Shown: piece after piece, positions 45,471-56,222 of the stretch
How positions within the stretch are numbered: position 1 is the first letter of the stretch
How the letters are laid out: every line of letters starts with the position of its first letter
Assembly: GCA_039090855.1 (NCBI GenBank)
Contig: CM076990.1
Location: 198,343,232-198,407,231 of the forward strand
DNA length: 64,000 bases
Source: Macrothele yani
Lineage: Eukaryota; Arthropoda; Arachnida; Araneae; Macrothelidae
Direction: 5' to 3'
Program-made: the position numbers and the translations under genes
The notes under the pieces: generated by a model
What the model saw: the letters and a program-made list of their open reading frames with translations, nothing else
Databases searched by the model: none
Told to the model about the DNA's origin: nothing

Positions 45471-48400
45471 CATCATCATCATCATTGTCAACCATTATCA
45501 ATCCACTGCTGGACGAAGGTCTCCCCAAGTTTCCTCCACAACGGTCTGTCTTGTGCCAGTCTCCTCCATGTCACCCCTGCATACTTTCGAATTTCATCCA
45601 CCCATCTCCCATGTGGTCTTCTTCTGGGTCTTTTCCTGTCCCTTGGAATCCAATCTAAAATTTCAGCTGTCCATCGATGATCTGTCCTTCTGGCAGTATG
45701 TCCAGCCCATTGCCATTTCAGGGATTTAACTCTGATCATGATGTCTTCCACTCTTGTCATTTTTCGGATCCACGAGTTCCTCTTCTTATCTCTCCTGGTT
45801 ACACCAAGCATGCACCTCTCCATGCTTCTTTGAGTTGTCTGCAGCCTTTGTATGTCTCTTTTAGTTAAGGTCCACGTCTCTGCACCATACGTAAGCACTG
45901 GAAGGATGCATTGATCAAACACTTTTCTTTTAAGACATAATGGCATATTGCTCTTGAAAATTATGCTGTTTCTTCCAAAAGCTCTCCAGGCAAGTTTTGT
46001 ACGCCGATTAATTTCTTCATCAATGTGACCCTCACTTGATATCTGCTGTCCAAGATAAACGTACGTGTCTGTTATCTCCAGCTTTTCTCCATCAATCGAT
46101 AAATCTTCATTTCTTGTAAAAGCATTGAACATCACTTTTGTCTTTTGAAAGTTCATTTTTAATCCCACTTCTTTACTCTTGTCAGCAAGTTCCTGGATCA
46201 TACTCTGCAGCTCTGATGGGCTAGTTGCAAAAATGACTACGTCATCAGCAAAACGAAGGTGGGTTAGATAATCTCCATTAATCTTTATTCCCTTGTTTTC
46301 CCAGCTCAGCGACTGAAAAACACCCTCCAATGTGGCATTAAAGAGCTTCGGAGATATGGTGTCACCTTGTCTCACTCCCTTTCCAATTTTTATGTGTGTT
46401 GTATTTTCAAACAGCCGAATCTTTGCACTTGCATTTTCATAGATGTTATTAATAATATTAATGTATGCATCTTCAATACCGCAGGTTTTCAGAGCCATTG
46501 TAACTGCTGATGGTTTCACCGAATCAAAGGCTTTTTCATAATCGATAAAAGCCATGCACAATGGAAGTTCATATTCCCTCGCTCTTTCAATTAGTTCTCT
46601 CAGTACGTGGATATGATCTATTGTGCTGTAGCCACTCCTGAATCCAGCTTGTTCTCTCGGTTGAGCCATGTCCAGTGTTACCTTCAAGCGGTGTGAAAGA
46701 ACTTTAGTGAAGATTTTATAAACTACTGATAGGAGGCTGATAGGTCTGTAGTTTCCGAGATCCTCAATGTCACCTTTCTTATGTAGCAGGATCATTGTAG
46801 CGGTGTTCCAATCCTCAGGAATCTTTCCTTCATTAAGGCATCGAGTGAAAATTTGGGCGAGTACTGTTTCGATTTCTCCACTTGCTTCTTGTATGATGTC
46901 TACAGTAATTCCATCTTCTCCTGGAGCTTTTCCCTGCTTCATGTTCTTGATTGCATGTGCAACTTCTGCTGGAAGGACTGGAGGAACTCTGGTACTGGTA
47001 TCTTTCATGATGTCTGGAGTGCATGTATCATCCCTTTCATATAATTTGGAGTAGAAATCTTTCAGTCTTGTCAAAATTTCGCCTCTATTTCTTGTTACAG
47101 AACCATCTTCTTTTCTCAGTGCCATAATATGTTTTCTTCCCTTACTGAGATGTCCCTTTGCTATCTTTAAGCTTTGGTTGTTTTCAATTGCTTTCCTCAC
47201 TAGTTCACAGTTGAATTTTCTTACGTCTTCAGTGATACTTTTTCTTACTGTCTTGCATAGCTCTATATATTCCACTTTGGAAGTCACATCTTCTTTAGTT
47301 GTCCTCATCTCTCTTCTTTTTTGCATCAACATTTTCGTTTTTCCTGATAATTTGTTTACATGCAACTTGTTCTTAGACCCAGCTAATTTTGTTGCTGTTT
47401 CCATAAGAGCTTTGGTTACTTTTCTGTTAACTTCAGAGATGTCCACTTCTTCCGATGTTAGGCCTTCCAAAGCAGAGAACCTGTTCTTCAGTTCCAACTT
47501 GAAGGTATTATGGTGTTTTTTAAGGTTGGTTATGTCAATAGGTTTTGTTTGTCTTATGAGCTTGCCACGTTCAAGTTTAGTGTTGAGGTGCATCTTACAT
47601 CTCACCAATCTATGGTCACTACCTGTGTTGAACTTGTTTAGCACACTGCAGTCTTCTATGACGAATTTTTTGTTACACATAATAAAATCAATTTCACTTG
47701 TCGTCCCATTTGGATGTCTCCATGTCCATTTCCTGTGTGGCTTTTTCTTGAAGAAGGAGTTCAAGATGAAAAACCCTTCTGCCTCTGCAAACTCAACGAG
47801 AGTATTTCCACGCTGGTTTCTGTTGCCGTGACCGAATTTACCTACTGAAGTTTCATTCTGTTGCCGTTGCCCTATTTTTGCATTGAAATCTCCCATAATT
47901 ATTTTCAAGTGCTGCTTACCTTTATTATTTAGATGACAAATTTCCTCATAAAATTCTTCAATTTCTTCTTCAGGATGACTTGTGGTGGGTGCATAAGTTT
48001 GAATAATCTGAGCCTGGTATCTTTTCGAGAGTTGGATAACAAGTCGTGCAGCTCTGTCAGAGGAACTTTCAACTTCTACAACTTTATCCTTCAGTTTCTT
48101 GTTTATTATAAATCCAACACCACTAGTTCTGCCAGTATCTGTCCCACGATAGTAGAAGAGATGTCCACTTTTCAGTTCGATGAGATCTTCTCCTTTTCTC
48201 CTTACCTCACTTTGCCCCACGATGTCCCACTTGATCCTTTGTAATTCCTCTTCCAATTCAAGAAGCCTTGAATCAGAAGATAGGGAGCGTCCATTGTAAG
48301 TAGCCAAGGTCAGCATCAGATGGCAGCCTAGTCCGGTCCTCCGGGGATTCTTAGCACCCTCTGCCTTCATGTCGCACTGGCCGCTGCCTTGGCCAGGTAC

Positions 48401-48657
48401 ATTCCAGCTGCCGGAGACTGAGGGCCAAGATTTAAGTTGTGGCATCATTTTGGAGGGGTTTGGCCATAACTCACCACGCTGGCCAAGCGGGTTGGTGAGT
48501 GTGGGATAGAATTTCCTCTAATCCCGATGGTATAGTTATACCGCTATTGGCGGTCGTCAGAGCCCCTTTAGTGGGAACAGGATGCACCACGAGAAGGCGG
48601 GGTTGACATTTGTCAAGGAGAGGCTGTGATGTTACGCATCACCTGACCTTACATCCC
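45471..48657 (-). mobile_element. Full-length RTE-type non-LTR retrotransposon
   Basis: Flanked by a perfect 12-bp duplication ACTTCTACATAT (45459-45470; 48658-48669). The 3' end (left side, - strand element) is a short GATGATGAT-type tail directly after the stop, a feature of the RTE group. The 5' untranslated part is about 209 bp. 3187 bp in total. It sits in the right arm of the foldback element. Confidence 0.94.
45488..48448 (-). CDS. RTE-type endonuclease-reverse transcriptase, intact
   Basis: One open protein of 986 aa from a non-LTR retrotransposon; it would nick DNA and copy its RNA at the nick. AP-type endonuclease: TYNGRSL (Asn 52), GQSEVRR (Glu 81), TYAPT (151-155), GDFNA (Asp 187, Asn 189), SEIDFIM (about 251-257), SDHR (277-280). 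Reverse transcriptase: NYRPISLL (566-573), FIDYEKAFDS (634-643), GVRQGDTISP (691-700), FADD (733-736), and KMNFQKTK downstream. The C-terminal part has the WAGHTARR...WIPRDRKRPRRRP pattern typical of RTE-like proteins. All catalytic residues are present with no stop. The true start could be a later Met (for example Met 45). Confidence 0.96.
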   Translation of the reverse strand: MMPQLKSWPSVSGSWNVPGQGSGQCDMKAEGAKNPRRTGLGCHLMLTLATYNGRSLSSDSRLLELEEELQRIKWDIVGQSEVRRKGEDLIELKSGHLFYYRGTDTGRTSGVGFIINKKLKDKVVEVESSSDRAARLVIQLSKRYQAQIIQTYAPTTSHPEEEIEEFYEEICHLNNKGKQHLKIIMGDFNAKIGQRQQNETSVGKFGHGNRNQRGNTLVEFAEAEGFFILNSFFKKKPHRKWTWRHPNGTTSEIDFIMCNKKFVIEDCSVLNKFNTGSDHRLVRCKMHLNTKLERGKLIRQTKPIDITNLKKHHNTFKLELKNRFSALEGLTSEEVDISEVNRKVTKALMETATKLAGSKNKLHVNKLSGKTKMLMQKRREMRTTKEDVTSKVEYIELCKTVRKSITEDVRKFNCELVRKAIENNQSLKIAKGHLSKGRKHIMALRKEDGSVTRNRGEILTRLKDFYSKLYERDDTCTPDIMKDTSTRVPPVLPAEVAHAIKNMKQGKAPGEDGITVDIIQEASGEIETVLAQIFTRCLNEGKIPEDWNTATMILLHKKGDIEDLGNYRPISLLSVVYKIFTKVLSHRLKVTLDMAQPREQAGFRSGYSTIDHIHVLRELIERAREYELPLCMAFIDYEKAFDSVKPSAVTMALKTCGIEDAYINIINNIYENASAKIRLFENTTHIKIGKGVRQGDTISPKLFNATLEGVFQSLSWENKGIKINGDYLTHLRFADDVVIFATSPSELQSMIQELADKSKEVGLKMNFQKTKVMFNAFTRNEDLSIDGEKLEITDTYVYLGQQISSEGHIDEEINRRTKLAWRAFGRNSIIFKSNMPLCLKRKVFDQCILPVLTYGAETWTLTKRDIQRLQTTQRSMERCMLGVTRRDKKRNSWIRKMTRVEDIMIRVKSLKWQWAGHTARRTDHRWTAEILDWIPRDRKRPRRRPHGRWVDEIRKYAGVTWRRLAQDRPLWRKLGETFVQQWIDNG

Positions 48658-49185
48658 ACTTCTACATATATTACGTAGTATATATTATCAGCCTCAATTT
48701 GATGTGGCATGGATTCAACGAGATGCTGATATCGTTCTACAGGTATGTTTAGGCTAGCAAATGTGATGATGTCTGTCAATTGCCAAATGTTCACTTGGGG
48801 AGGGTCTCTGTTACAAATAGTTCTCTCAATTTGGCCCTACTGGTGTTCAATTTGGTTAAGATCTGGGGAACTGTGGAGGCCATTTTAGTACTTTGAAGTC
48901 ACTGCTGTGCTCCTGGAGTCACTGTGTGACAATTTAAGTCTTGTGGCATGGCACATTATCCTACTGGAAGTAGCTCTCTCCATCAGGAAACACCATTAAC
49001 ATGAATGGGTGTGCTTAGCCTGCAATGATGTTAAGTTACCTTAATTAAGGAACCCAATGCTCATCATGAAAACAGACCCCGACTATTAAACCGCCTCCAC
49101 CAGCATGTACGGTTAATGCTAGGCAGCTGATCCATAGATACGTGGTGTTGCCATCATATTCTGGCCCATTTGTTGGCAAGTATTA

Positions 49186-49486
49186 CCCTATTTCTCGACC
49201 CCAAGGATGCACCCCAATTTTAAAATGCAAAATTTTGCGAAGAAAGAATAAACATAAGAAGAAGGTCTCGGCACTTTCACAAAGATTAAAAGCAATACAA
49301 ATTTTACCTCTACATATAAGAGGAAACATTTCAGTCATCCATATCCTCAAACCCACGACGAAGGCATTCTTGTTATTAATAAGGTTTACTGGTAAATATC
49401 TTAACATAAATAATCTTCCTGTCACTGTAAATTTTTGAGACTTTATTTCAGGAAATAAATAGCATCCACGACGGCGGGAAATACTG
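49186..49486. mobile_element. 301-bp pogo-like MITE
   Basis: Left end ccctatttctcgaccccaag, complement of right end cagtatttcccgccgtcgtg, TA at 49184-49185 and 49487-49488. No gene. It interrupts the - strand Tc1 element. Confidence 0.75.
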
Positions 49487-50009
49487 TAACTAAAATCGCG
49501 AGTCATCGAACCAGGTGACCTTTTTCTGGTCCTCAAAGGTCCAGTTTTGGTGCTCCATGCTCACTGCTGACAAATTTGTTGGTTTTCAGCAGAGACTAGT
49601 ACTACATGTGAAAGGGAAGTTTGCTGTTATAGCCAGTTTGCATCAATGTGCATCTGGCTTTGTATGCTGAAATTCTCCTCTTCATACTGTTGCTGTACTG
49701 TGTAGTTACTGGATGAAATAGAGCTCATCTGCTACCTCATACAATCCTTTCCAGCCTCTGTTTTCCTCAAACATCAACCAGTTCTTTCTGCCCATAGTAA
49801 GACCACTGGCTGCTTGTTTTGTTGTTTGTGCACCAGTCAATGTACACCCTCAATGCACTTGTTCTTACATAGCTGCAAAGGTTTGCTTTTTCTGAGATGC
49901 TTGCGCCTAGTGCCCACTATCATGCCTGTTTCAAAGTCCCTTAAATCATGAGTCTTTCCCATAATGATGCTGTCTATGCTTCATACATGTCTAAATCCTT
50001 TGTAGTGAG

Positions 50010-50467
50010 CTGTTTATAAAGTAATCTCAATGTCATAGTGGCAAACATAATCTGATTGCTGCTGGGTGTTCCTAATAATTTGCTACTAGTAAACTCAAGT
50101 TGAACAGGCAACATCTGCTTGCAGAACAGAAAGTCAGATAATGACAGTATCAACCCTTTTATGCATTTAAAATACATGCTTTTTGCAAAGTATAGAAACT
50201 TTAAAGGTATAAACTTATAACATTGATGTTAACATTGTTATAAAGTCATCTCAATATCATAGTTGCATATGTAAGTGAGTTTAGTACATGTCTGATTGCT
50301 ACTGGGTGTTCCTAATAATTTGCTACTAGTAAACTCAAGTTGTACACATAACATCTGCTTGCAGAATAAAAAATCAGATAGTGACAGTAATCCTTTTATG
50401 CATTTAAAATACATTCTTTTTGCAAAGTAGAAACTTTAAAAGATATTATAACATTGATATGAACAAT
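50010..50467. repeat. Tandem duplication including a Tc1 terminus
   Basis: Two units of about 228 bp start at 50010 and 50238 and share gggtgttcctaataatttgc, ctactagtaaactcaagttg, aacatctgcttgcaga and ttttatgcatttaaaataca. The first contains the right end of the Tc1 element, so the duplication came after or with that insertion. Confidence 0.9.
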
Positions 50468-50963
50468 GTGAGGTGCTATTATTGCACGCTGAAATAATGT
50501 AATCTTTAAGTAAATAATCTATAGTATTCTGAGGTCTCTCTCTTATAAAGTGCTAGTATCTTTGAAAAAGTTATTGAATAAAATCTATGCTATTTAATAC
50601 TTTGTCATACTGAGTTCTCTGTATTTTCTTTTTTTTTTTTATCTCTAACAAATGCACTTTGTGGTGAAGCACATTTGTAGTTTGATTAAAAAAAAATTAA
50701 GTTAAATACATTCTGTGATGTTGCAGATTACAGTTAAATGGGATAATGAAAAAAATAAATGCTCAAATACTAGAAATTAGTATAAATGATGGAAGCAAAA
50801 AAAATTGTGAAGAATTTAGAGAAGACAGTCTGTGGAGTTTAATAAAAACAAATTAAAAAAAAAGCTTTACAGAATAAAATTTTCATAGGGGAAATTAAAA
50901 TAGAAAAGTAGGTGAAACATTGCAAGATAAAAAGAAATAGACAAATAATGATATTATGAAATA
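50468..50963. other. AT-rich DNA without recognised features
   Basis: No gene or element recognised. A possible acceptor (gtgatgttgcag, near 50728) is followed by a short open stretch that does not resemble EMC10. Confidence 0.6.
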
Positions 50964-51640
50964 CAGGCAGGGGGTGTCAGGTGACTACCTCCAATTTTTT
51001 TGAAAACATTATGGTAGCTACTCCTAATAGAGATATAAAGAAAGGATTTTTCATTAAAAAAAATTTTTGGTTGAGCTACAGCATTTTGAAAATAGGCAAA
51101 AAATGCACTTGTGACGAAAATCATGTGAAACGCCAAATTTTTAAGTGCACACTGCTCCAGAACTATAACAGGTAGAGACTCGACTTTTTTTTTTTATTTT
51201 GAAGCTATTGAATTGGCCTTTATTCAAATTCAGAGAAATTGGTCAAACGAATGTTACCAGTTGGCAAAAAAAAAATTTATATTTATTACAAAAAATGTTA
51301 ATTTTCCACAAATTTAGGATTTTTTTTTTTTTTTTTAAGAAAAGACCTATCAGGTGGGTAAGTGTGCCAACCTGCACCCCTACTAGGGTTGTCTTACCAG
51401 TAATTTTATTTTTATCCTGTGATGCTTGTAACTCATAAAATTAATTTTTAAAATACACAAAATTTCAAAAAATCAACATTTTTGAATTGCTATATCTCAA
51501 AAACCCTATTTTTTTAAATTCTGAAATTTTGTCCAAACAATGTCCTAATTGTAGGTAGTTAACTGGGGAATCAGATTACTGGATTTTTGCCTTGAAATTT
51601 TCCTGCAAATTTTTGAAAATGCACTTCTCTCTTGTTCAAA
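50964..51640. repeat. Left long terminal inverted repeat
   Basis: Mirrors 57800-58518; paired positions sum to about 109,470-109,482. AT-rich with an embedded ggtgggtaagtgtgccaacc block. No coding sequence. Confidence 0.85.
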
Positions 51641-52551
51641 CCTCATGGTTGGGTTATTTATTATTAAAAAAAAAATAATAAATAAAACTTTGAAAGATTT
51701 TTCTGAAAAGTTTACCTGAGTACAGGGTGCGCAAAACTGCCCATAGGCCCGTATGTGCAGGCGGCCCTTTTTCCCGCAAGCTTGCAGTACGATTGTGATT
51801 AGAACATTTTTACTTTACTTTTTTTTTTTTTTTTGCCAATTTAAAATTTGCGCATGTCAACAAGTGCCACAGTTTTACGAAATTACGCATTCTCTTAAGC
51901 GATAAGTCGTTCTTTGTTTTGGCGAAATAGTTCCGCGGCGACACCCTCCGTTCCAAAAGTTTAACGTACTAAATCAATGTGCTGCTTTCTCATTCCCTCA
52001 GAAAGTTTTCACGTGTGAATTTTACGCCTGAAGCAGGAGGTGTAACTGTAAGGATAGCGACTTCGCAGTTATTTTTTCTTCTTCTTTTCTCTCCCGTCTA
52101 TCTCCGTCCCCCCCTCCCCCGGTCATCCCTTGTTTAGTTTCATTTGTTAATACTGGAGTGAACCAGTATTAACCAATGCAACTAAACAACGGTTGCTTCT
52201 TCCCTTCACATGTGACCTTGACATCTCGCACGTGTGATACCCGCCGTAATATTGGCTTCCCGTGCATTACCGTTTTGCCGCATGTTTCCTGGCGTCCTTG
52301 ACGACGATCGTACCTGATGCCGCACATTCTATTTCTCATCTTTTGCCATTTTGCGGTTGAAAATTCTAGATTCCGTGTAACAAGCTTTTTGCTATGAAAG
52401 CAGCAATTTATTTATTTTCTGTATGTACATAAAAAAAAAATCAGTAAAGTGACGATATTTAATACGCACTTATTCTAGACATATTGCGATTAAAAAACAT
52501 GTTTTATATATACGTTATTCGTTTTCAGTTAAATCCATTCAATAGTTGAGT

Positions 52552-52705
52552 CTTGAGTTTAGACTTTTAAGAATTTAGTCGGCACATTTTCTTCACGGGT
52601 CCCGAAATCGGATAGACAAATTCATCGAATAAATTAATTTGTCTATCCAATTTCGGGACCCGTGAAGAAAATGTGCCCATTAAATTCTTAAAAGTCTAAA
52701 CTCAA
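52552..52705. repeat. Large palindrome (foldback)
   Basis: Arms 52552-52622 and about 52637-52705 are near-perfect complements (cttgagtttagacttttaag ... cttaaaagtctaaactcaag). Directly after it on the + strand comes cctgatgagaac...ttcgaaca, which resembles a hammerhead core only loosely. Confidence 0.88.
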
Positions 52706-53399
52706 GAGCCTGATGAGAACAGTCATACAAAGATTCGAACATCGACCACTTACAACTGAGAGGTACGTGAAAAGTTTTACCTTGAATTACATTTGATTAC
52801 CGAGGTATTTGTTCGCATTAAATACTAATATTTTCCAACTGAGAAATTGCATTTCACACAAAGGAACTATAACATGTACATAGATGCCAACTAGTACGGT
52901 TTTTACGGATTTTTGGTTGCTGTTACGGAAGTACGGAAACACAGCTGAAATTACAGAAAATCGCCATTTGATTTAATTTTCTGAGATAGAAAGAAAATGT
53001 TCATCAACTTAAAAATTTTTGTTGGTTCTTCAAGTTTTTCTGGGGGGAAAAAAATTCAATGCTACATTCAGGGCTGCCAGACGTGCGCCAATTGCACCAG
53101 CCAGCGCCAAAACGTTGTTCTTGCGCCATTCTGCTACAAAAATTGCCATTTCGACGAAATCTGTGCCTATTTGCGCCAAAAGTTAAAATTTACCGGTCAT
53201 CGATATTTTAGCGTTATCTTACGACATTCGAAATCAATTCAGCGGTGAATTCATACGTGAGATTCTTCCGCGGATTCGCGGAGTCCCCTCCGTTTTTTTT
53301 TTTTTGTTTTGGTTTTTTTTTTTTTTTTCCAAGATCGATGCAAAAGTGAACAAATTTTCGGGATATTAGGATATTAGTTTGGGGGGGGGGTCGTATTCC

Positions 53400-53990
53400 G
53401 TCTGGGGACGTTATTTTGTCTTTTTAAACGTTCGGAAACAGAAGTTAAACGAAGTGCAGATTTTTCCCGTAATCGTATTTTTTTTTTCTCTCGCGATGTT
53501 GCTTCTGTTCAGTACTGTTAAATATAATTTCATTGCATAATTTCAGCCTGAAATTGTAGGCAACGATTTCCGAAAACGGAAGTTAGGCCGCCCGAAAATT
53601 TCCCCGTAATCTTCGGCGACAAGATTCTCACGCTGATTCGAAGAATTCCGTTTTTTTTTTTTTTTTTTTTTTGTTATCATTTGGACCATGTACGAAATCG
53701 ATGCATAACTGAACTTAAATTTTAGGAGGATTGGTGGCGGCTTCGGCAGCAAGGGGGGGAGGGAGGTCGTTTTCTCCGTCGGAGGACGGAATTTCATCCT
53801 TCGAAACGGAAAGTAGACGGAGATAAGATTTCTCTGGTAATCATAATTTTTTTTTCTCGCGATGTTTCCTCTACCCAGTATTGTTAGATATCATTTTATT
53901 CCATAAATATTTGTATTTCAGCTTGAAAATGTTGGATAAATTTCCGAAAAGTGAAGGCTTGAAAAACCGTTATTTCAAGCCATGTTTCCC
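53400..53990 (+). repeat. hAT-associated array upstream of transposase
   Basis: Two to three degenerate units with aacagaagttaaacgaagtg, cccgtaatcg, tctcgcgatgtt, cagtactgtta, tttcagcctgaaat, then again to tttcagcttgaaaatg. This copy directly precedes hAT coding sequence, which ties the array to a hAT family. Confidence 0.8.
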
Positions 53991-54493
53991 GATTCAGCGA
54001 TCGCAAAAATATTCGTGTGGAAGAACCAAGGCTACTGCACTAATTCAGCACATGGCCAGTGTTTCTACAAGTAACATTGTATCTGAAGTTTAAAAAAAAA
54101 AATCCTTTTTCTCTATCTACAGACGGAAGTAATGATGTTCAAGCAAATAAACTGTATCCCATTACAATAACATATTTTGACGAAAAAATAAGGAAAAATT
54201 CAACTGTTTTGTTATCATTGGTTGAATCAAGTAATAATACAGGTGAAAGAATATTCAACGTTTTGAACAGTGAGTTTGTTAAAAAAAATATCCCATGGAG
54301 CAACTGTGTGTCATTTTCCTGTGACAATCCTAACACTATCATAGGTCAAGTAAAAGGTGGTGTTTCTCACATAAAGAAGGTTCAGCCTGCAATCATAGTG
54401 CAGCGATGTTCATGCCATTTAGTAAATTTAGCTGCACAGAAATCTGCTACTCAACTGAAAGGATTTAATGTTGATGAGCAGTTTCTGATACAG

Positions 54494-54525
<32 letters not shown>

Positions 54526-55607
54526 GGAGAAAAGTTCAAAGAGGAAACACAATCTAAAACTGAGTCGAGCTGTTTGTGGTACAAAACCACACAAAATTCT
54601 GAAGCATGTCCAATACTCGCTGGTTATCACTTTTGGAATCCATTGACAGAATTTTAGAACAGTGAGGGGCTCTAGAACATTATTTTAGTGACAATGAAGA
54701 AGCTAATTCACAGCATAAGAACCTTGCAAGTATGATTGGAAATCCTTCATCTAAACTTTATTGTCTTTTTTTATCTGCTACTCTTCCTTTGTTTACATCT
54801 GTTAACGTGTTCTTGCAGCAGGAAGCTCCGCTTGTGCATGTATTAAAAAGAAAACTTCATAGTCTGTTATCTGAATTGCTTGTACGATTTATCAAGCCAT
54901 CGGCATTTGATGTGACAGCAACATCTCTTGCAGATGGAAATTTTGAAAGAAGGAGAAATCAAAAAGAAAACTGTGATCTCGTAATTGGGTCAAAAGCGAG
55001 ATCTTATATAGGCACAACTGCAGATCTGAGTGAAAACACAGTGGCTACTTTTTATTCTGAGGTAAAGGAATTTTACAAGGCAGGCTGCAATTACATTTTA
55101 AGAAAATTTCCACTTAATGATGAATTTCTGAGTCATGCTGAAATTGCAGATGTAGCATTAAGGCAAAGTGTTTCTTTTGCATCAGTCCAATATATGTGTT
55201 CCCTGTTTCCAGTTTTGAAACCAGAAGAATCTGGCAAGGTGGAATCTGAATTTACTCACTACCAGTTTGAAAATTTTAACTGTGCTGTTCCTTCTGGGAG
55301 AATGGATGAAGTGTGTCACAGAATTTCTTTAATGAAAAATGAAAGTGGCCAGTTAAAGTATGAATCATTAAGAAAAATTATGAAAATGATTTTAATAGTC
55401 CCTCATAGCAATGCAAGTACAGAAAGAATTTTCAGTATTGTGAAAAAAAAACATGAATGATTCAGACCTAATTTAAGTATTCATGTGCTGTCTTCTTTAT
55501 TAGTAGAAAAAATAAACAGCATTGCACACAGTGAACTATGCTATCAGAAGTTTTTGCAAATTGAACTAAGGAAGGCCAAAATGGCAACTACAGCCAGTTT
55601 ATCATAA
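53990..55607 (+). pseudogene. hAT transposase, decayed
   Basis: Fragments in order: STDGSNDVQANKLYPITITYF with the first catalytic Asp (about 54118), IPWSNCVSFSCDNPN (second acidic region, about 54290), CSCHLVNLAAQK (54408-54444, CxxH motif), a T-run at 54500-54524 that damages the frame, a middle part (54732-55320; YMCSLFPVLKPEESGKVESE), and the C-terminal IVPHSNASTERIFSIV (about 55395-55440), a stop at 55458-55460, then FRPNLSIHVLSSLLVEK to a stop at 55605-55607. Similar to the fragment at 18590-19005. Inactive. Confidence 0.87.
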
Positions 55608-55721
55608 TAATTTGGCAACATTCCAAGGAATAATTTTTCTTCATGTCTGGAGGTAATTTATTATATTTTCCTGGTAGACAGTATTTTAAATTTTCCCACT
55701 AGCAAATTATTTTTTATTGTA

Positions 55722-55759
55722 TTATTATTATTATTATTATTGTTGTTGTTGTTGTTGTT
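55722..55759. repeat. (ATT)n(GTT)n microsatellite
   Basis: attatt repeats run directly into gttgtt repeats. Confidence 0.95.
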
Positions 55760-56222
55760 TTGTTAATAGTTCTGACAGATTAAAATTTGTTGCAGTGTTA
55801 AATACCCAAATTTGCCACTGTAGACTGGATTACTGAAAATTACTGGAAAAAAAAATTGTTACTGAAAAATGAACATGTTGGTTACTGAAAACTACTTTTA
55901 GAGGTTGGCATCTATGCATGTAAAAAGAATGACGATATTTAAATTCTACGTAGTTATGGTATTTATACGAGTCTGACGGGTTACTTTCAAAGGAGGACGG
56001 GTACATTTTTTGACAAACTGTCCTCGAGGATGGGTAAAATTTTCGAGATTTTTCGTGCCCTGCCTGAGTATATATTCCAAATTGCAGTGTCAATCTATAT
56101 TTTAAAGTCATTTTTATGATTTTCAATAATTGTCCCCTATGTACATGTTTAATTTTTTTTAAATCCATAGTCTTTACACATACAATACTTTATCTCAGTT
56201 GCAGTTAAGATTCAATTTCTAT

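Larger units (their letters stand above)
44742..48688. mobile_element. Foldback element carrying an RTE insertion
   Basis: Flanked by CAGCCTCAATTT (44730-44741 and 48689-48700). Long inverted arms: about 44800-45020 matches the complement of about 45260-45470 plus 48670-48690, with a ~240-bp loop. Without the RTE and its duplication the element is about 748 bp. The first ~55 bp at the left are not mirrored at the right. Confidence 0.75.
44695..49175 (-). pseudogene. Tc1-like transposase remnant
   Basis: On the - strand, from about 49175 downward: a GGGxLIVGVCFHDEHW segment corresponding to GGGSVMVWGCF, QDNVPCHKT (second Asp, about 48955), WPPQ followed by broken SPDLNQIEH (about 48860-48890), then NIPVERYQHLVESMPHQIE (about 48695-48740). 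After the foldback insertion, the last residues AVLKAKGGKTLY lie at 44700-44730. Many stops. The N-terminal half is not recognisable between 49490 and 50060. Confidence 0.75.
44673..50083 (-). mobile_element. Tc1-like transposon, - strand, interrupted
   Basis: Left terminus gcaaattattaaaaacaccc; complement of the right terminus gcaaattattaggaacaccc; TA flanks at 44671-44672 and 50084-50085. Removing the foldback/RTE insertion (44742-48688 plus a 12-bp repeat) and the 301-bp pogo-like MITE leaves about 1.15 kb. The right terminus lies in a duplicated segment (see 50010-50467). Confidence 0.78.
52880..55914 (+). mobile_element. hAT element with array and transposase remnant
   Basis: Left end atagatgccaac, right end gttggcatctat, inverted; flanks ACATGTAC and GCATGTAA agree at six of eight positions. 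After the left end come tacggtttttacgg, a short segment starting cagggctgccagacgtgcgc (about 53069, possibly another hAT end), an array (53400-53990) and a transposase remnant. Confidence 0.72.
51723..56062. mobile_element. hAT element with perfect TSD CCTGAGTA
   Basis: Flanks CCTGAGTA at 51715-51722 and 56063-56070 are identical. Left end cagggtgcgcaaaactg; complement of right end cagggcacgaaaaatctc. It contains a large palindrome (52552-52705) and another hAT (52880-55914). No transposase of its own is recognised. Inserted in the long-TIR element. Confidence 0.85.

Noticed and set aside
47178..47831. 217-aa open frame on the + strand
   Set aside because: Antisense shadow of the intact RTE protein; the same false frame appears opposite the RTE copy at 13927-14457.
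50729..50790. Possible EMC10 downstream exon after gtgatgttgcag
   Set aside because: The translation lacks the Cys and LSD motif expected next in EMC10 and ends in a stop with no donor.
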